Assembly: GCA_965250275.1 (NCBI GenBank)
Contig: OZ252297.1
Span: 4,526,001 to 4,590,000, forward strand
Source of the DNA: G965250275 sp965250275
Lineage (GTDB): Bacteria; Pseudomonadota; Alphaproteobacteria; Rhodobacterales; Rhodobacteraceae
Direction: 5' to 3'
Length of the DNA stretch: 64,000 nt
This document shows positions 9,065-18,031 of this stretch, piece by piece. Within the stretch, counting starts at the first letter, position 1, and each line of letters opens with the position of its first letter. The notes below the pieces were generated by a model. That model searched no databases. It was not told the DNA's origin and was given only the letters and a program-made list of their open reading frames with translations. A program made the translations under genes and the position numbers.

Positions 9065-12000
9065 GTGTCCAATTCGCAGAACGCTTATGGGGAAAGCGTT
9101 GCACCGAATTCGGTTTTGAACGCCGAACCCGGTGGGGGTGCGCTGAACGCACCTGACAACGTCCAACTTTTTGAAGCGGAGTTTTCGCGCTCGGGTCAGG
9201 ACCTGATCGTCACGCAAGACGGCTCTGTCGTATTGCATATCAGCGATTACTTCACGCAACCGGTTCCGCCAGATCTGGTCGCTGCAAATGGCGCGGTTCT
9301 GCGCGGCGACATTGCGGCACGTCTGGCGGGCTCTGACCGCTACGCCCTGTCTGCCCAGTCCGACAGCACCGAAGGTGTGAACGCGATCGGTCAGGTAGAA
9401 CTGATCGAAGGCCAGGCCACGGTCCAGAGAATTGACGGGACAATTGAACCGCTGTCCGTTGGATCCAAGATCTTTCAGGACGACATCCTGAGCACGTCCT
9501 CCAATGGCACCTTGTCGGTCACGTTTGCGGACGGCACCATTTTCTCTTTGTCGCCTGCATCCCAGATGGTGATCGATACGCTGATCTATGATCAGGGTGG
9601 GCAGAACAACGCCGGGTCCTTCAATCTCTTGACCGGAGGGTTCGTGTTCATTGCGGGCCAAGTCGCCAAAACCGGCGATATGGATGTGAACACGCCTTCT
9701 GCCACCATGGGTATCCGCGGCACCACCGTGCAAGTGAACATGGAGGTCAATGACGGCATCACATCGGTGATTGTCGCTCTGAACCGCGATCCTGACGGCA
9801 GCGTTGGTTCTGCAGTCCTGCGTGATCTCGACGGCGAATTGATTGCCATCCTCACCACGACCGAGACGCAGTGGATCGTCTCACCGATCGAAGGTGAGAC
9901 CCGCGAAGTCGAACGAACCGCGCTCGATCTAGCGGACGATTCCATACTCCTCGACGAAGCAATCGCGGCCTTCACTTCTGCCAACGACCGGGTTTCGCGT
10001 GGGGAAACTTATGTGGATTTCGGCAGCGGTCAGTCCGGCGGCTCCGGCAGCCCGCCCGTAACCGATGACACCACACCTGATCTGGAACAGTCCCCCGGCT
10101 CCGACATCGAACTGGGCCCCGGCGGCGAAGCGCCCGGTGGCACAACACCGCCTGGTGAGAACGGCGGCTCTGGCTCTTCGCCCGGGGAAGGTGGAGAAGA
10201 TGGCGGTGCCGGATCGTTCGACGAGTCCAATATAGACAACATTCGCGGGATCGATTCACCGCCACAGGCCAACAACGTTGTCATTGTGGGCAACGAGGAC
10301 CCGGCGGACGACAGCCAGATTTCGGGTCAGGCGAGCGTACAGGGCGGAGACCCCGCCCGCCTGAACTATGCCATTGGAACAGGGCCGGAAAATGGTTCGG
10401 CGTCGATAGAGCCGAATGGTGTCTTCACCTATGTGCCCGATCCCAATTTCAACGGAACCGACTCGTTCACCTACATCGTCACCGGGCCGGACGGCACGTC
10501 TGACTCGGCCACTGTCACGGTTGAGGTTGTCCCTGTCAACGACGCCCCTGTGACAACAGACCGGGAGCTGGGTCTGTCCGAGGACACGCAGATTGTCGGG
10601 CGCATCGAGGCAACCGACGCGGATGGGGACCGGCTGTTTTTCAGCGTTGGCACCCCTGCTGCAAATGGCCGGGTTGAACTGACCGAAGGCGGCAGCTTCA
10701 TCTATACGCCCGACGCCAACTTTGAGGGCACCGACAGCTTTGTCTATCGGGTGCGTGATAGCAGCGGTGCGCAGGATTCTGGGACGGTCACCATTCAGGT
10801 TGATCCGGTGAACGACGTTCCACAGATCGACATCTCGGCGTCCTCTTTGAGCGGAAATGTCGGGCCCGACGGCACCGGTGCTCAAACCGTGACCGGAACA
10901 ATCGTCATCTTCGACCCGGATGTCGGGGACAGTTTCAGCGCCGTTATCGCGCCGCAGGCGGCCACCGGCAGTCTCGGCACATTTTCAGCCGGCCCCGTTC
11001 TGGCGGCCGCCACGCCCGGCACCTACGAGGTCAACTGGACATTCAGCATCGACGCGCTGAGTTTTGCAGCGCTGCAGGCCGGCGACGCGCCACAACAGCT
11101 TTACGATCTGATGTTCACAGACAGCACGGGTCTGACCGAAGCGACAACGGTTGCAGTGACAATCGAAGGTGTCAACGACGCGCCCGTCGCCAACGACGAC
11201 ACCGCGTCGGGCAGCGAGGACGGCGTCCTCTCCGGCACCCTTCTGGGCAATGACAGCGACATCGACGGTGACACCCTCTCCGTCATCGCAAACACCCAGC
11301 CCGCAAACGGATCGGTCACCGTCGCCGCCAACGGCAGCTTCACCTACACGCCGGACGCCAACTTCAACGGCACCGACAGCTTCACCTACACCGTCAGCGA
11401 CGGCGAGGGCGGCACCGACACCGCAACCGTCACCCTGCAGGTCGCTCCGTTCAACGACGCGCCCGTCGCCAACGACGACACCGCGTCGGGCAGCGAGGAC
11501 GGCGCCATCTCCGGCACCCTTCTGGGCAATGACAGCGACATCGACGGCGACACCCTCTCCGTCATCGCAAACACCCAGCCCGCAAACGGGTCGGTCACCG
11601 TCGCCGCCAACGGCAGCTTCACCTACACGCCGGACGCCAACTTCAACGGCACCGACAGCTTCACCTACACCGTCAGCGACGGCGAGGGCGGCACCGACAC
11701 CGCAACCGTCACCCTGCAGGTCGCCCCGGTCAACGACGCGCCCGTCGCCAACGACGACACCGCGTCGGGCAGCGAGGACGGCGCCATCTCCGGCACCCTT
11801 CTGGGCAATGACAGCGACATCGACGGCGACGCTCTCACCGTCATCGCAAACACCCAGCCTGCAAACGGGTCGGTCACCGTCGCCGCCAATGGCAGCTTCA
11901 CCTACACCCCGGACGCCAACTTCAACGGCACCGACAGCTTCACCTACACCGTCAGCGACGGCGAGGGCGGCACCGACACCGCAACCGTCACCCTGCAGGT

Positions 12001-14143
12001 CGCCCCGGTCAACGATGCGCCCGTCGCCAACGATGACAGCGCGTCGGGCAGCGAGGACGGTGCCATCTCCGGCACCCTTCTGGGCAATGACAGCGACATC
12101 GACGGCGACGCTCTCACCGTCATCGCAAACACCCAGCCTGCAAACGGGTCGGTCACCGTCGCCGCCAACGGCAGCTTTACCTACACGCCGGACGCCAACT
12201 TCAACGGCACCGACAGCTTCACCTACACCGTCAGCGACGGAGCGGGCGGCACCGACACCGCAACCGTCACCCTGCAGGTCGCTCCGGTCAACGACGCGCC
12301 TGAGGCACGGGGAGATGTGGCCTCAACCGAAGAATCCGAGACCATTGTCATCGACGTTCTGGCCAACGATGTCGATCTGGATCGAGATGCTTTGTCGGTC
12401 GTGTCGGCGGGCGATGGCAGCAATGGTACCACCGAGGTTAATCCGGACGGAACTGTCAGCTACACTCCCGACGAAGGGTTCTTTGGCGTCGACAGTTTCA
12501 GCTACACAATATCCGATGGAACCACGGAAACTACGGCCAGTGTTTCGGTCGTTGTCCGTCAGGACCCGGCCGATTTCCCGGACGCATTGCCTGCTGCGTT
12601 GACATTCAACGTTGACGCCGAGAACGGCAACCCCGCGGGATACGTGGCCATCGAAGTGATCCCCGTTGAATCCAATGCTGTGAACGTGGTGTTCGCACTG
12701 GACAGTTCCGGCAGTGTCACAGCGCAAGGCTGGGCAACAATGCTGCAAGCGGTCGAAGGTGCAGCTGAGCGGCTGGCAGTGGATTTCGGCAATTCTGCCA
12801 CCGAGCTTAACGTGCACATCATTGCCTACAGCACGGATGTGGCAAGCCCGCCAAGCGAGAGCGCGCCCAGAAGCTTTACCATCGCTTCTCCTGATGACGT
12901 GAGCGAGTTGGACGACCTATCCGAGTACCTGTCGGAGTTACCGTTCCAGGCGGGTTGGACCGACTGGACCGAAGCGCTGCAGTCGGCTCAGGACTACTTT
13001 GCGGCGCAGGACCCAAGCGACGCCAACCTGATGTACTTCATCACTGATGGTGACCCGATTGTTTTTGGCGTGGAGCAACCGGCTTCGCAGTGGGCACCGA
13101 TTGCAGAAGACCTGCGTGTCGATTTCGGGGTCGACGTGACGGCCTTTGGAATTGGGCCGAGCATCGATATCGGTAACTTGCAACTGCTAGACCCCGACTT
13201 TGACTCGACCACGCAGATTCTAACCTCGACCGATGATGTGACTGCCGCCTTCGACGCATCGCCGCTCTTCAACGCCCAACTCGTGGACTTCTCGCTGATC
13301 CTCACACGTGACGGGGAAACCGTTGGGGAGATTGCGGATATCAATGTATTTGAAGATATCTCGACAGGGATAAACTTTGAACTACCACTGGCGAATATTG
13401 ACGGGCTGTCCGGCCTTCTGGGGGCCGTCAATCAATTCACAATCAGCGCGCGGTTTGACCTGAACGGGGATCCTGACAGCACCGAGGACCAAATCCTGAT
13501 CGTCACCCAGGCGACCATTGCCCGCAATGACACGGCTCAGGACCGCGAAGGGTCCGAAGGAAATGATCTGCTGCTCGGCAGCGATCTGTCCGATACGATT
13601 TCCGGTCTGGGCGGGGACGACCTGTTGCTGGGATTTGGCGGAAACGACAACCTGAGCGGTGGCGCGGGCGATGATCTGCTTTCGGTATCCGGCAGCAGTG
13701 CGCAGTCCCTGGATGGGGGTGCGGGGCGCGATGTTCTGACTTTGTTGACCGGAGACAACATATCGACAACTGAACTGCTTGCGCTGAACATCAGCGGTGT
13801 CGAAGCGTTGGATTTCGAAAACGGTCAGGCAAATCTCGTGACCCTGACAGAGAGCGACATCTTCGGATTGTCTGACACCGGCGATGTTGATCTTGAGGCC
13901 CTGTTGGGCGGCGCTGCTGGATTGGGCGAGACAGCAACGATCTATGGCGATTCGTCAGATCAGGTTGTGCTGACGGGTCAGGCAGGTGTCACTGCGTTTG
14001 CCGAAGACACCGCGCGCGGCCCGGTTACCGACGATGATGGCAACGAACTCGCGATCTACACGCTGACGAACGTGGGCACGTCTGAGGTCCTTGCAACGCT
14101 TGGGATTGACACTGATGTGACGGTCACCCCGGTCAACGGGTGA
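9065..14143 (+). CDS. Giant FecR / cadherin-like repeat / VWA / RTX surface protein
   Basis: Protein of 1692 residues, predicted type I secretion substrate and adhesin. Order: unique N-terminus (1-105), FecR domain (about 108-225, ending near SATMGIRGTT), Gly/Pro-rich linker (about 325-395), two diverged cadherin-like/Ig-like repeats (about 400-590), another domain (590-700), four near-identical 93-residue cadherin-like repeats (about 703-1074), one diverged copy (to about 1170), a von Willebrand A domain with MIDAS motif DSSGSV (about 1205-1400), and RTX nonapeptides (GSEGNDLLLG, GLGGDDLLLG, GGAGDDLLSV; about 1495-1545). No cleavable signal peptide; the acidic, low-Cys composition and C-terminal RTX suit type I export. 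Start GTG 9065 follows GATGGGAA. It lies just past the exporter genes, separated by the cyclase. Confidence 0.88.
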   Translation: MSNSQNAYGESVAPNSVLNAEPGGGALNAPDNVQLFEAEFSRSGQDLIVTQDGSVVLHISDYFTQPVPPDLVAANGAVLRGDIAARLAGSDRYALSAQSDSTEGVNAIGQVELIEGQATVQRIDGTIEPLSVGSKIFQDDILSTSSNGTLSVTFADGTIFSLSPASQMVIDTLIYDQGGQNNAGSFNLLTGGFVFIAGQVAKTGDMDVNTPSATMGIRGTTVQVNMEVNDGITSVIVALNRDPDGSVGSAVLRDLDGELIAILTTTETQWIVSPIEGETREVERTALDLADDSILLDEAIAAFTSANDRVSRGETYVDFGSGQSGGSGSPPVTDDTTPDLEQSPGSDIELGPGGEAPGGTTPPGENGGSGSSPGEGGEDGGAGSFDESNIDNIRGIDSPPQANNVVIVGNEDPADDSQISGQASVQGGDPARLNYAIGTGPENGSASIEPNGVFTYVPDPNFNGTDSFTYIVTGPDGTSDSATVTVEVVPVNDAPVTTDRELGLSEDTQIVGRIEATDADGDRLFFSVGTPAANGRVELTEGGSFIYTPDANFEGTDSFVYRVRDSSGAQDSGTVTIQVDPVNDVPQIDISASSLSGNVGPDGTGAQTVTGTIVIFDPDVGDSFSAVIAPQAATGSLGTFSAGPVLAAATPGTYEVNWTFSIDALSFAALQAGDAPQQLYDLMFTDSTGLTEATTVAVTIEGVNDAPVANDDTASGSEDGVLSGTLLGNDSDIDGDTLSVIANTQPANGSVTVAANGSFTYTPDANFNGTDSFTYTVSDGEGGTDTATVTLQVAPFNDAPVANDDTASGSEDGAISGTLLGNDSDIDGDTLSVIANTQPANGSVTVAANGSFTYTPDANFNGTDSFTYTVSDGEGGTDTATVTLQVAPVNDAPVANDDTASGSEDGAISGTLLGNDSDIDGDALTVIANTQPANGSVTVAANGSFTYTPDANFNGTDSFTYTVSDGEGGTDTATVTLQVAPVNDAPVANDDSASGSEDGAISGTLLGNDSDIDGDALTVIANTQPANGSVTVAANGSFTYTPDANFNGTDSFTYTVSDGAGGTDTATVTLQVAPVNDAPEARGDVASTEESETIVIDVLANDVDLDRDALSVVSAGDGSNGTTEVNPDGTVSYTPDEGFFGVDSFSYTISDGTTETTASVSVVVRQDPADFPDALPAALTFNVDAENGNPAGYVAIEVIPVESNAVNVVFALDSSGSVTAQGWATMLQAVEGAAERLAVDFGNSATELNVHIIAYSTDVASPPSESAPRSFTIASPDDVSELDDLSEYLSELPFQAGWTDWTEALQSAQDYFAAQDPSDANLMYFITDGDPIVFGVEQPASQWAPIAEDLRVDFGVDVTAFGIGPSIDIGNLQLLDPDFDSTTQILTSTDDVTAAFDASPLFNAQLVDFSLILTRDGETVGEIADINVFEDISTGINFELPLANIDGLSGLLGAVNQFTISARFDLNGDPDSTEDQILIVTQATIARNDTAQDREGSEGNDLLLGSDLSDTISGLGGDDLLLGFGGNDNLSGGAGDDLLSVSGSSAQSLDGGAGRDVLTLLTGDNISTTELLALNISGVEALDFENGQANLVTLTESDIFGLSDTGDVDLEALLGGAAGLGETATIYGDSSDQVVLTGQAGVTAFAEDTARGPVTDDDGNELAIYTLTNVGTSEVLATLGIDTDVTVTPVNG
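11172..12287 (+). repeat. Four tandem 279-bp direct repeats in the RTX gene
   Basis: Near-identical copies at 11172-11450, 11451-11729, 11730-12008 and 12009-12287, each encoding one 93-residue cadherin-like unit (APVANDDTASGSEDG ... GTDTATVTLQVAP). Units differ at only a few bases, some synonymous and some changing residues (DTLS/DALT, GEGG/GAGG). A fifth, clearly diverged unit follows from 12288. The period is an exact multiple of three, so unit gain or loss keeps the frame. Confidence 0.95.
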
Positions 14144-14144
14144 G

Positions 14145-14615
14145 TCAGGCCGGATCTGCCTGCTGAAAGATGAGGCCCAGCAGCGCATCACTGTCTTGCG
14201 TGGAAGGCCCGGCGGCGTGTTGTCCAGCGACAAACCGGTTTGCGTCATAGAGTCGTTTTGCCAGAAGTTGAGCGACCTGAAGGGCAAGGGCAGGTTCCGA
14301 CGTCAGAAAGGACTGCGCGTCGTCGATCACGTGGGCTTGGGAGGCAACATTGGCTGTGACCTCTGCAGTGTAGGGGACATCCAAAAGCGCAGACATCTCA
14401 CCAAACAGCGCACCGGGTTGATCGACCTCAGCAATACGCACGCCAGCTTTGGTCACGGTGACCGAGCCAGACCTCAATACGAACAGCTTGCGCGCGTCAT
14501 CACCCTCTCTGATGAGCACTTCACCGGCTTCAAAGCTTGCTATTGGAAAAGACTGGCAATGAGACAAAAGGTTCAAAACGGGACCTCCGGAAATAGAGTA
14601 TGTTTGAAAAAACAT
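14145..14615 (-). CDS. Cyclic nucleotide-binding-fold protein (stand-alone cNBD)
   Basis: Small cytosolic protein of about 156 residues consisting almost only of a CRP/PKA-type nucleotide-binding domain; no helix-turn-helix is seen. The beta-roll motifs VLIREGDDARKLFVLRSG and FGEMSALLDVP are clear. In the phosphate-binding cassette the usual PR(S/T)A reads PYTAEV, so the Arg that contacts the cyclic phosphate is replaced by Tyr; binding of cAMP is therefore uncertain. I use ATG 14615; a TTG at 14648 is also in frame. It ends one base from the RTX gene, convergent with it. With the cyclase on the other side of that gene, it could be a signalling partner. Confidence 0.75.
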   Translation of the reverse strand: MFFQTYSISGGPVLNLLSHCQSFPIASFEAGEVLIREGDDARKLFVLRSGSVTVTKAGVRIAEVDQPGALFGEMSALLDVPYTAEVTANVASQAHVIDDAQSFLTSEPALALQVAQLLAKRLYDANRFVAGQHAAGPSTQDSDALLGLIFQQADPA

Positions 14616-14648
14616 CTGGTCCGCCAATTGGTCAGGACCACAAGACAA

Positions 14649-14808
14649 CCCGGCACGTCACATCGTCACCGTTTCGGGCTTACGTAACGCCACCAATCTA
14701 CGGCATTCGGCCCATTCAGCCCAACAAATTCGTCCAGTCGTTCATCAGATCGCTCTCCCGGACCATGGCGCGCGCGCCAAGTCTTTGGGAGCTCTGTTGG
14801 ACAAAGCC
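14649..14808. other. Intergenic, nothing recognised
   Basis: 160 bases between the cNBD gene start and the end of glpR. It should hold the promoter of the cNBD gene. I see no gene, RNA or strong repeat. Confidence 0.4.
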
Positions 14809-15603
14809 TCACCTTTCAGAGGCTTGATCGGCGCCCGTTGTCGCCGACGTCAAATGAATCTGTGTCTTCCAGCCGCCGCACAGCGTGTCGACGGGCGGCG
14901 GAACAGGCCTGTCAGTGAAAAAGGTCCCGATGTCGCGCAATGAGGCGATGCGAACCGGGGCGGTCCTTTCGAACTTGCTCGCGTCGGCCACAAGGCAACT
15001 GGTGCGCGCGCGGTCGAGAATGGTCTGGTTTACACCGACTTCCTGAATGTCAAAATCCAGAAGATCGCCGCCACTGTCCAAAGCCGAGCATCCAATCACG
15101 GCATAGTCGAACTTGAACTGCTCAATCACCCGCATGGTCAAAGGTCCAACCAATCCACCGTCTGAGCGGCGCAAGGTGCCTCCGGCGACGATCGTTTCAC
15201 ATGTCGGATTCTGGAGCATCGTGTTCGCGACGTTGAGGTTGTTTGTCACAACGAGCAGGTCGCGATGGTGCATCAATGCGCGCGCCACAGCTTCGGTACT
15301 GGTCCCAATGCCCAGAAAGACGGCTGATCTGTCGGGGATAAACGCCGCGCAGGCCTTCGCAAGTGCAGCCTTGGCGGCGGCCCCCAGATTCCGGCGCTCG
15401 GCATAGGCGATGTTCGAGACGCGCGACGGCAGAACCGCGCCACCGTGTACGCGTTCAAGTTCGCCGGCTTCTGCAAGTTCTGACAGGTCCCGGCGAATGG
15501 TCTGGAGCGTCACCCCGAAGTGATGCGCCAGTTCCTCAACCGACACCCTGCCCTCGCGTCGCGCCGTTTCCAGGATCTCGGGATGTCGGAAGGTCTGGGA
15601 CAT
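14809..15603 (-). CDS. glpR: DeoR-family glycerol-3-phosphate regulon repressor
   Basis: DeoR-family transcriptional repressor, 264 residues. The N-terminal winged helix-turn-helix is EGRVSVEELAHHFGVTLQTIRRDLSELAE, followed by the HGGAV motif and a DeoR C-terminal sugar-phosphate sensor domain (about 75-235; includes FLGIGTSTEAV and VTNNLNVA). Start at ATG 15603 (MSQTFRHPEI); the frame is open further upstream but the extra residues do not fit the family. It is divergent from glpD, the standard arrangement for GlpR controlling glycerol-3-phosphate oxidation. The gene symbol is assigned from context and family. Confidence 0.85.
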   Translation of the reverse strand: MSQTFRHPEILETARREGRVSVEELAHHFGVTLQTIRRDLSELAEAGELERVHGGAVLPSRVSNIAYAERRNLGAAAKAALAKACAAFIPDRSAVFLGIGTSTEAVARALMHHRDLLVVTNNLNVANTMLQNPTCETIVAGGTLRRSDGGLVGPLTMRVIEQFKFDYAVIGCSALDSGGDLLDFDIQEVGVNQTILDRARTSCLVADASKFERTAPVRIASLRDIGTFFTDRPVPPPVDTLCGGWKTQIHLTSATTGADQASER

Positions 15604-15672
15604 GAAGTATCCAGTGCTCCTGCGGCTTGCCCTGATAGCGAACGTACGCGGATCCCCAAAAACGCACATTAC

Positions 15673-15699
15673 CGAACATAAACGAAAAAAAAATTGACA
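15673..15699 (+). promoter_or_regulatory. Putative GlpR operator and glpD promoter
   Basis: Between glpR and glpD lies CGAACATAAACGAAAA (15673-15688), two CGAA half-sites 10 bases apart. On the other strand this reads as the TTCG-type half-sites typical of DeoR-family operators. It runs straight into TTGACA (15694-15699), a good -35; a -10 is weak (TGTTAG at 15718). A strong GGAGGAAG precedes the GTG start of glpD. Repressor bound here would block the -35 box. Confidence 0.45.
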
Positions 15700-15744
15700 C
15701 AATACGCGCATAGTGGTTGTTAGCAGCTTTACGGAGGAAGAACC

Positions 15745-17316
15745 GTGCAAACAGCCGACAGCGACCTTCTTGTCATTGGTGGGGGCATCAACGGATGCGG
15801 GATCGCGCGCGATGCGGCCGGACGCGGCTTGTCCGTGACTGTCGTCGAAATGTCAGACTTGGCTTCAGCCACGTCATCATCCTCGACAAAGCTGTTCCAC
15901 GGCGGCCTGAGGTATCTGGAGTTCTTTGAGTTTCGGCTGGTTCGCGAGTCACTGATCGAGCGCGAAACGCTATTGCGTGCCATGCCGCATATCAGTTGGC
16001 CAATGCGTTTTGTCCTTCCGTATCATGCAGATATGCGGTTCGAGGCTGACACGCCCACGTCGCGGTTGTTGTCGACGATCCTGCCTTGGATGAAAGGCAG
16101 GCGTCCAGCATGGCTGATCCGCTTGGGCCTGTTCCTCTATGACCATATCGGTGGCCGAAAAATCCTTCCTCCGACGCGGACTGTTGACCTGTCCTCTGGC
16201 CCGGAGGGCGCACCGCTCAAGGACAGGTTCCGGCACGCTTTCGAGTACTCCGATTGCTGGGTCGAGGATTCACGCCTGGTGGTCTTGAATGCCCGCGATG
16301 CCGAGGCGCGGGGGGCAAAAGTCCTGACCCGTACAAAAGTTGTCTCCGCAAAAAGCGAAAACGAGATCTGGACCGTGACGCTGGAAGACACCGAAAGCGG
16401 GGAACAGACGACGCGCACCGCGCGCATGCTGGTGAACGCCGGCGGGCCATGGGTATCAGAAATCATTCGCAGCAAGGCGCGCCGCAACACCGGCGAGTCA
16501 GTCAGGCTTGTCCGGGGCAGCCACATCGTGACCCGCAAGCTCTATGACCACGACAAATGCTACTTCTTTCAGGGCGAAGATGGACGGATCATTTTTGCGA
16601 TCCCCTATGAAACCGACTTTACCCTGATTGGCACCACAGACGCGGATCACACTGATCCCGACACCTCTCCCGTCTGCACGGATGAAGAACGGGACTACCT
16701 GCTGCGATTTGCATCGGAATACTTCGAAACGCCCCTGCATGTGTCGGACGTGGTCTGGACTTATTCTGGGGTTCGGCCTCTCTACGATGACGGTGCGACA
16801 TCGGCCACGGCGGCGACGCGCGACTACGTCCTGAGCGTCGACAAAAGCGGCGGTGCACCGATGCTGAATGTGTTTGGTGGAAAGATCACCACGTACCGCC
16901 GGCTTGCCGAAAGCGCTTTGCAGGAGATCGCGCCATTCTTTGAGGCGGTGCCAGACAAATGGACGGCGGGTGTTGCGCTGCCCGGCGGGGATTTTCCGGT
17001 TGTTGGGGTTGAGCATTTGGTGGCGGACTTGAAGAAACGCCACCCGTTTCTGACAGATCGATGGGCCGCGCGTCTTGTGCGCGCCTATGGCACTGAAGCC
17101 AGCCAAATGCTGGGTGATGCCAAAACAGAGGCTGACCTGGGCAAGGCGTTCGGTGCCTCACTCACCGAGGCCGAAGTCCGTTGGCTGATGACCCGTGAGT
17201 TCGCCCGCACAGCAGAGGACGTGTTGTGGCGACGGTCCAAACTCGGCCTGCGCTTCACGCGTGAAGAGACGTCAGAATTGGCGTCATGGATGATGGCACA
17301 GCGAGAGACCAGTTGA
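15745..17316 (+). CDS. glpD: Aerobic glycerol-3-phosphate dehydrogenase
   Basis: FAD-dependent, membrane-associated enzyme (523 residues) that oxidises sn-glycerol 3-phosphate to dihydroxyacetone phosphate and passes electrons to quinone. The N-terminal Rossmann motif is GGGINGCGIARDAAGRGLSV; the FAD-dependent DAO domain spans about 5-360 and the C-terminal GlpD cap domain about 390-510 (ends with the RSKLGLRF segment typical of the family). Start is GTG 15745, chosen for the GGAGGAAG Shine-Dalgarno at 15733-15740. Divergent from glpR. No glycerol kinase or transporter is in the window. Confidence 0.95.
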   Translation: MQTADSDLLVIGGGINGCGIARDAAGRGLSVTVVEMSDLASATSSSSTKLFHGGLRYLEFFEFRLVRESLIERETLLRAMPHISWPMRFVLPYHADMRFEADTPTSRLLSTILPWMKGRRPAWLIRLGLFLYDHIGGRKILPPTRTVDLSSGPEGAPLKDRFRHAFEYSDCWVEDSRLVVLNARDAEARGAKVLTRTKVVSAKSENEIWTVTLEDTESGEQTTRTARMLVNAGGPWVSEIIRSKARRNTGESVRLVRGSHIVTRKLYDHDKCYFFQGEDGRIIFAIPYETDFTLIGTTDADHTDPDTSPVCTDEERDYLLRFASEYFETPLHVSDVVWTYSGVRPLYDDGATSATAATRDYVLSVDKSGGAPMLNVFGGKITTYRRLAESALQEIAPFFEAVPDKWTAGVALPGGDFPVVGVEHLVADLKKRHPFLTDRWAARLVRAYGTEASQMLGDAKTEADLGKAFGASLTEAEVRWLMTREFARTAEDVLWRRSKLGLRFTREETSELASWMMAQRETS

Positions 17317-17319
17317 CCA

Positions 17320-17928
17320 TCACTTGTGCGTCGCCTGTTCCTGCTTCAACTCATTTAGGCCACGTCCCAACTGACCCAAAGACTGGACCAACTGCATCCC
17401 CGAGATTGCAGCTTCACTGATCTGGTCGTTCGGGACGACGGCGACACTGCCTTTGAACGCGCTTGGCGCGCCAGGCAGATAAACAATCTTTTCGGTGTCC
17501 GAAAAATCACCGGCGATCACGCCAAATCGTGTCCAGCCCCCTTGTTGAACCCGGACCACTCGAATTTGCTCATCCTCAGCCAGTTCGATTGGCTGGCCCG
17601 ACAGACCCGCAATAGTGTCGCGTACCAGCGCATAGCCGGGAATGTTTGACACGCCAAACTTGTCGAAGGCAGAGGAAAAGGAGCCGCCAAATTCTGTCCG
17701 CGCCAGCAGTCCCGCGATAAACGCCGCCCCGATCAGAATGATCGTCGAAATCAGAACCGTCAGAAAGGGCCACTCAGAGTTCGGGAAAAGTGTTGCTCCC
17801 AGGCCGTCGCTGAACCCGTTCAAAGCACCAAAAAGCTGTTTCAAAACAAAGATCAAAACGCCGAGCGGCATCAGGAAAACTATCCCGCCTATGGCGGTGT
17901 TTCTCACGAACTCCAGGAATATCTTCAT
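17320..17928 (-). CDS. DUF502 membrane protein
   Basis: Predicted inner membrane protein of 202 residues in the DUF502 family, function unknown. Two hydrophobic helices lie near the N-terminus (IGGIVFLMPLGVLIFVL and FLTVLISTIILIGAAFIAGLL), followed by a soluble region with IPGYALVRDTIAG and a Gly-rich beta segment (RVQQGGWTRFGVIAGDF). Start taken at ATG 17928 (MKIFLEFVRN). It is convergent with glpD, the stops being 3 bases apart, and stands as a single gene. Confidence 0.85.
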   Translation of the reverse strand: MKIFLEFVRNTAIGGIVFLMPLGVLIFVLKQLFGALNGFSDGLGATLFPNSEWPFLTVLISTIILIGAAFIAGLLARTEFGGSFSSAFDKFGVSNIPGYALVRDTIAGLSGQPIELAEDEQIRVVRVQQGGWTRFGVIAGDFSDTEKIVYLPGAPSAFKGSVAVVPNDQISEAAISGMQLVQSLGQLGRGLNELKQEQATHK

Positions 17929-18031
17929 CTCCGCGCCCTTCTGGTCCCCACAAACTGCGCCCGAGCTTAGCACGGCGATAGGTTTCGCCTATCCCTGACG
18001 GGGCCGTTCAGATCAAATGCACCAAAGAGGT

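Noticed and set aside
11172..12287. CRISPR-like periodic repeats
   Set aside because: The 279-bp units are contiguous, have no unique spacers and encode protein domains in frame.
11169..12602. 477-residue Thr/Pro/Ser-rich frame on the plus strand
   Set aside because: It is the alternative frame of the cadherin-like repeats; composition is an artefact of the repeat codons.
9065..14143. LapA-type adhesin with LapG/LapD control
   Set aside because: No TAAG-type LapG site is seen near the N-terminus and no LapD or LapG gene is in the window; the FecR domain replaces a LapA retention module.
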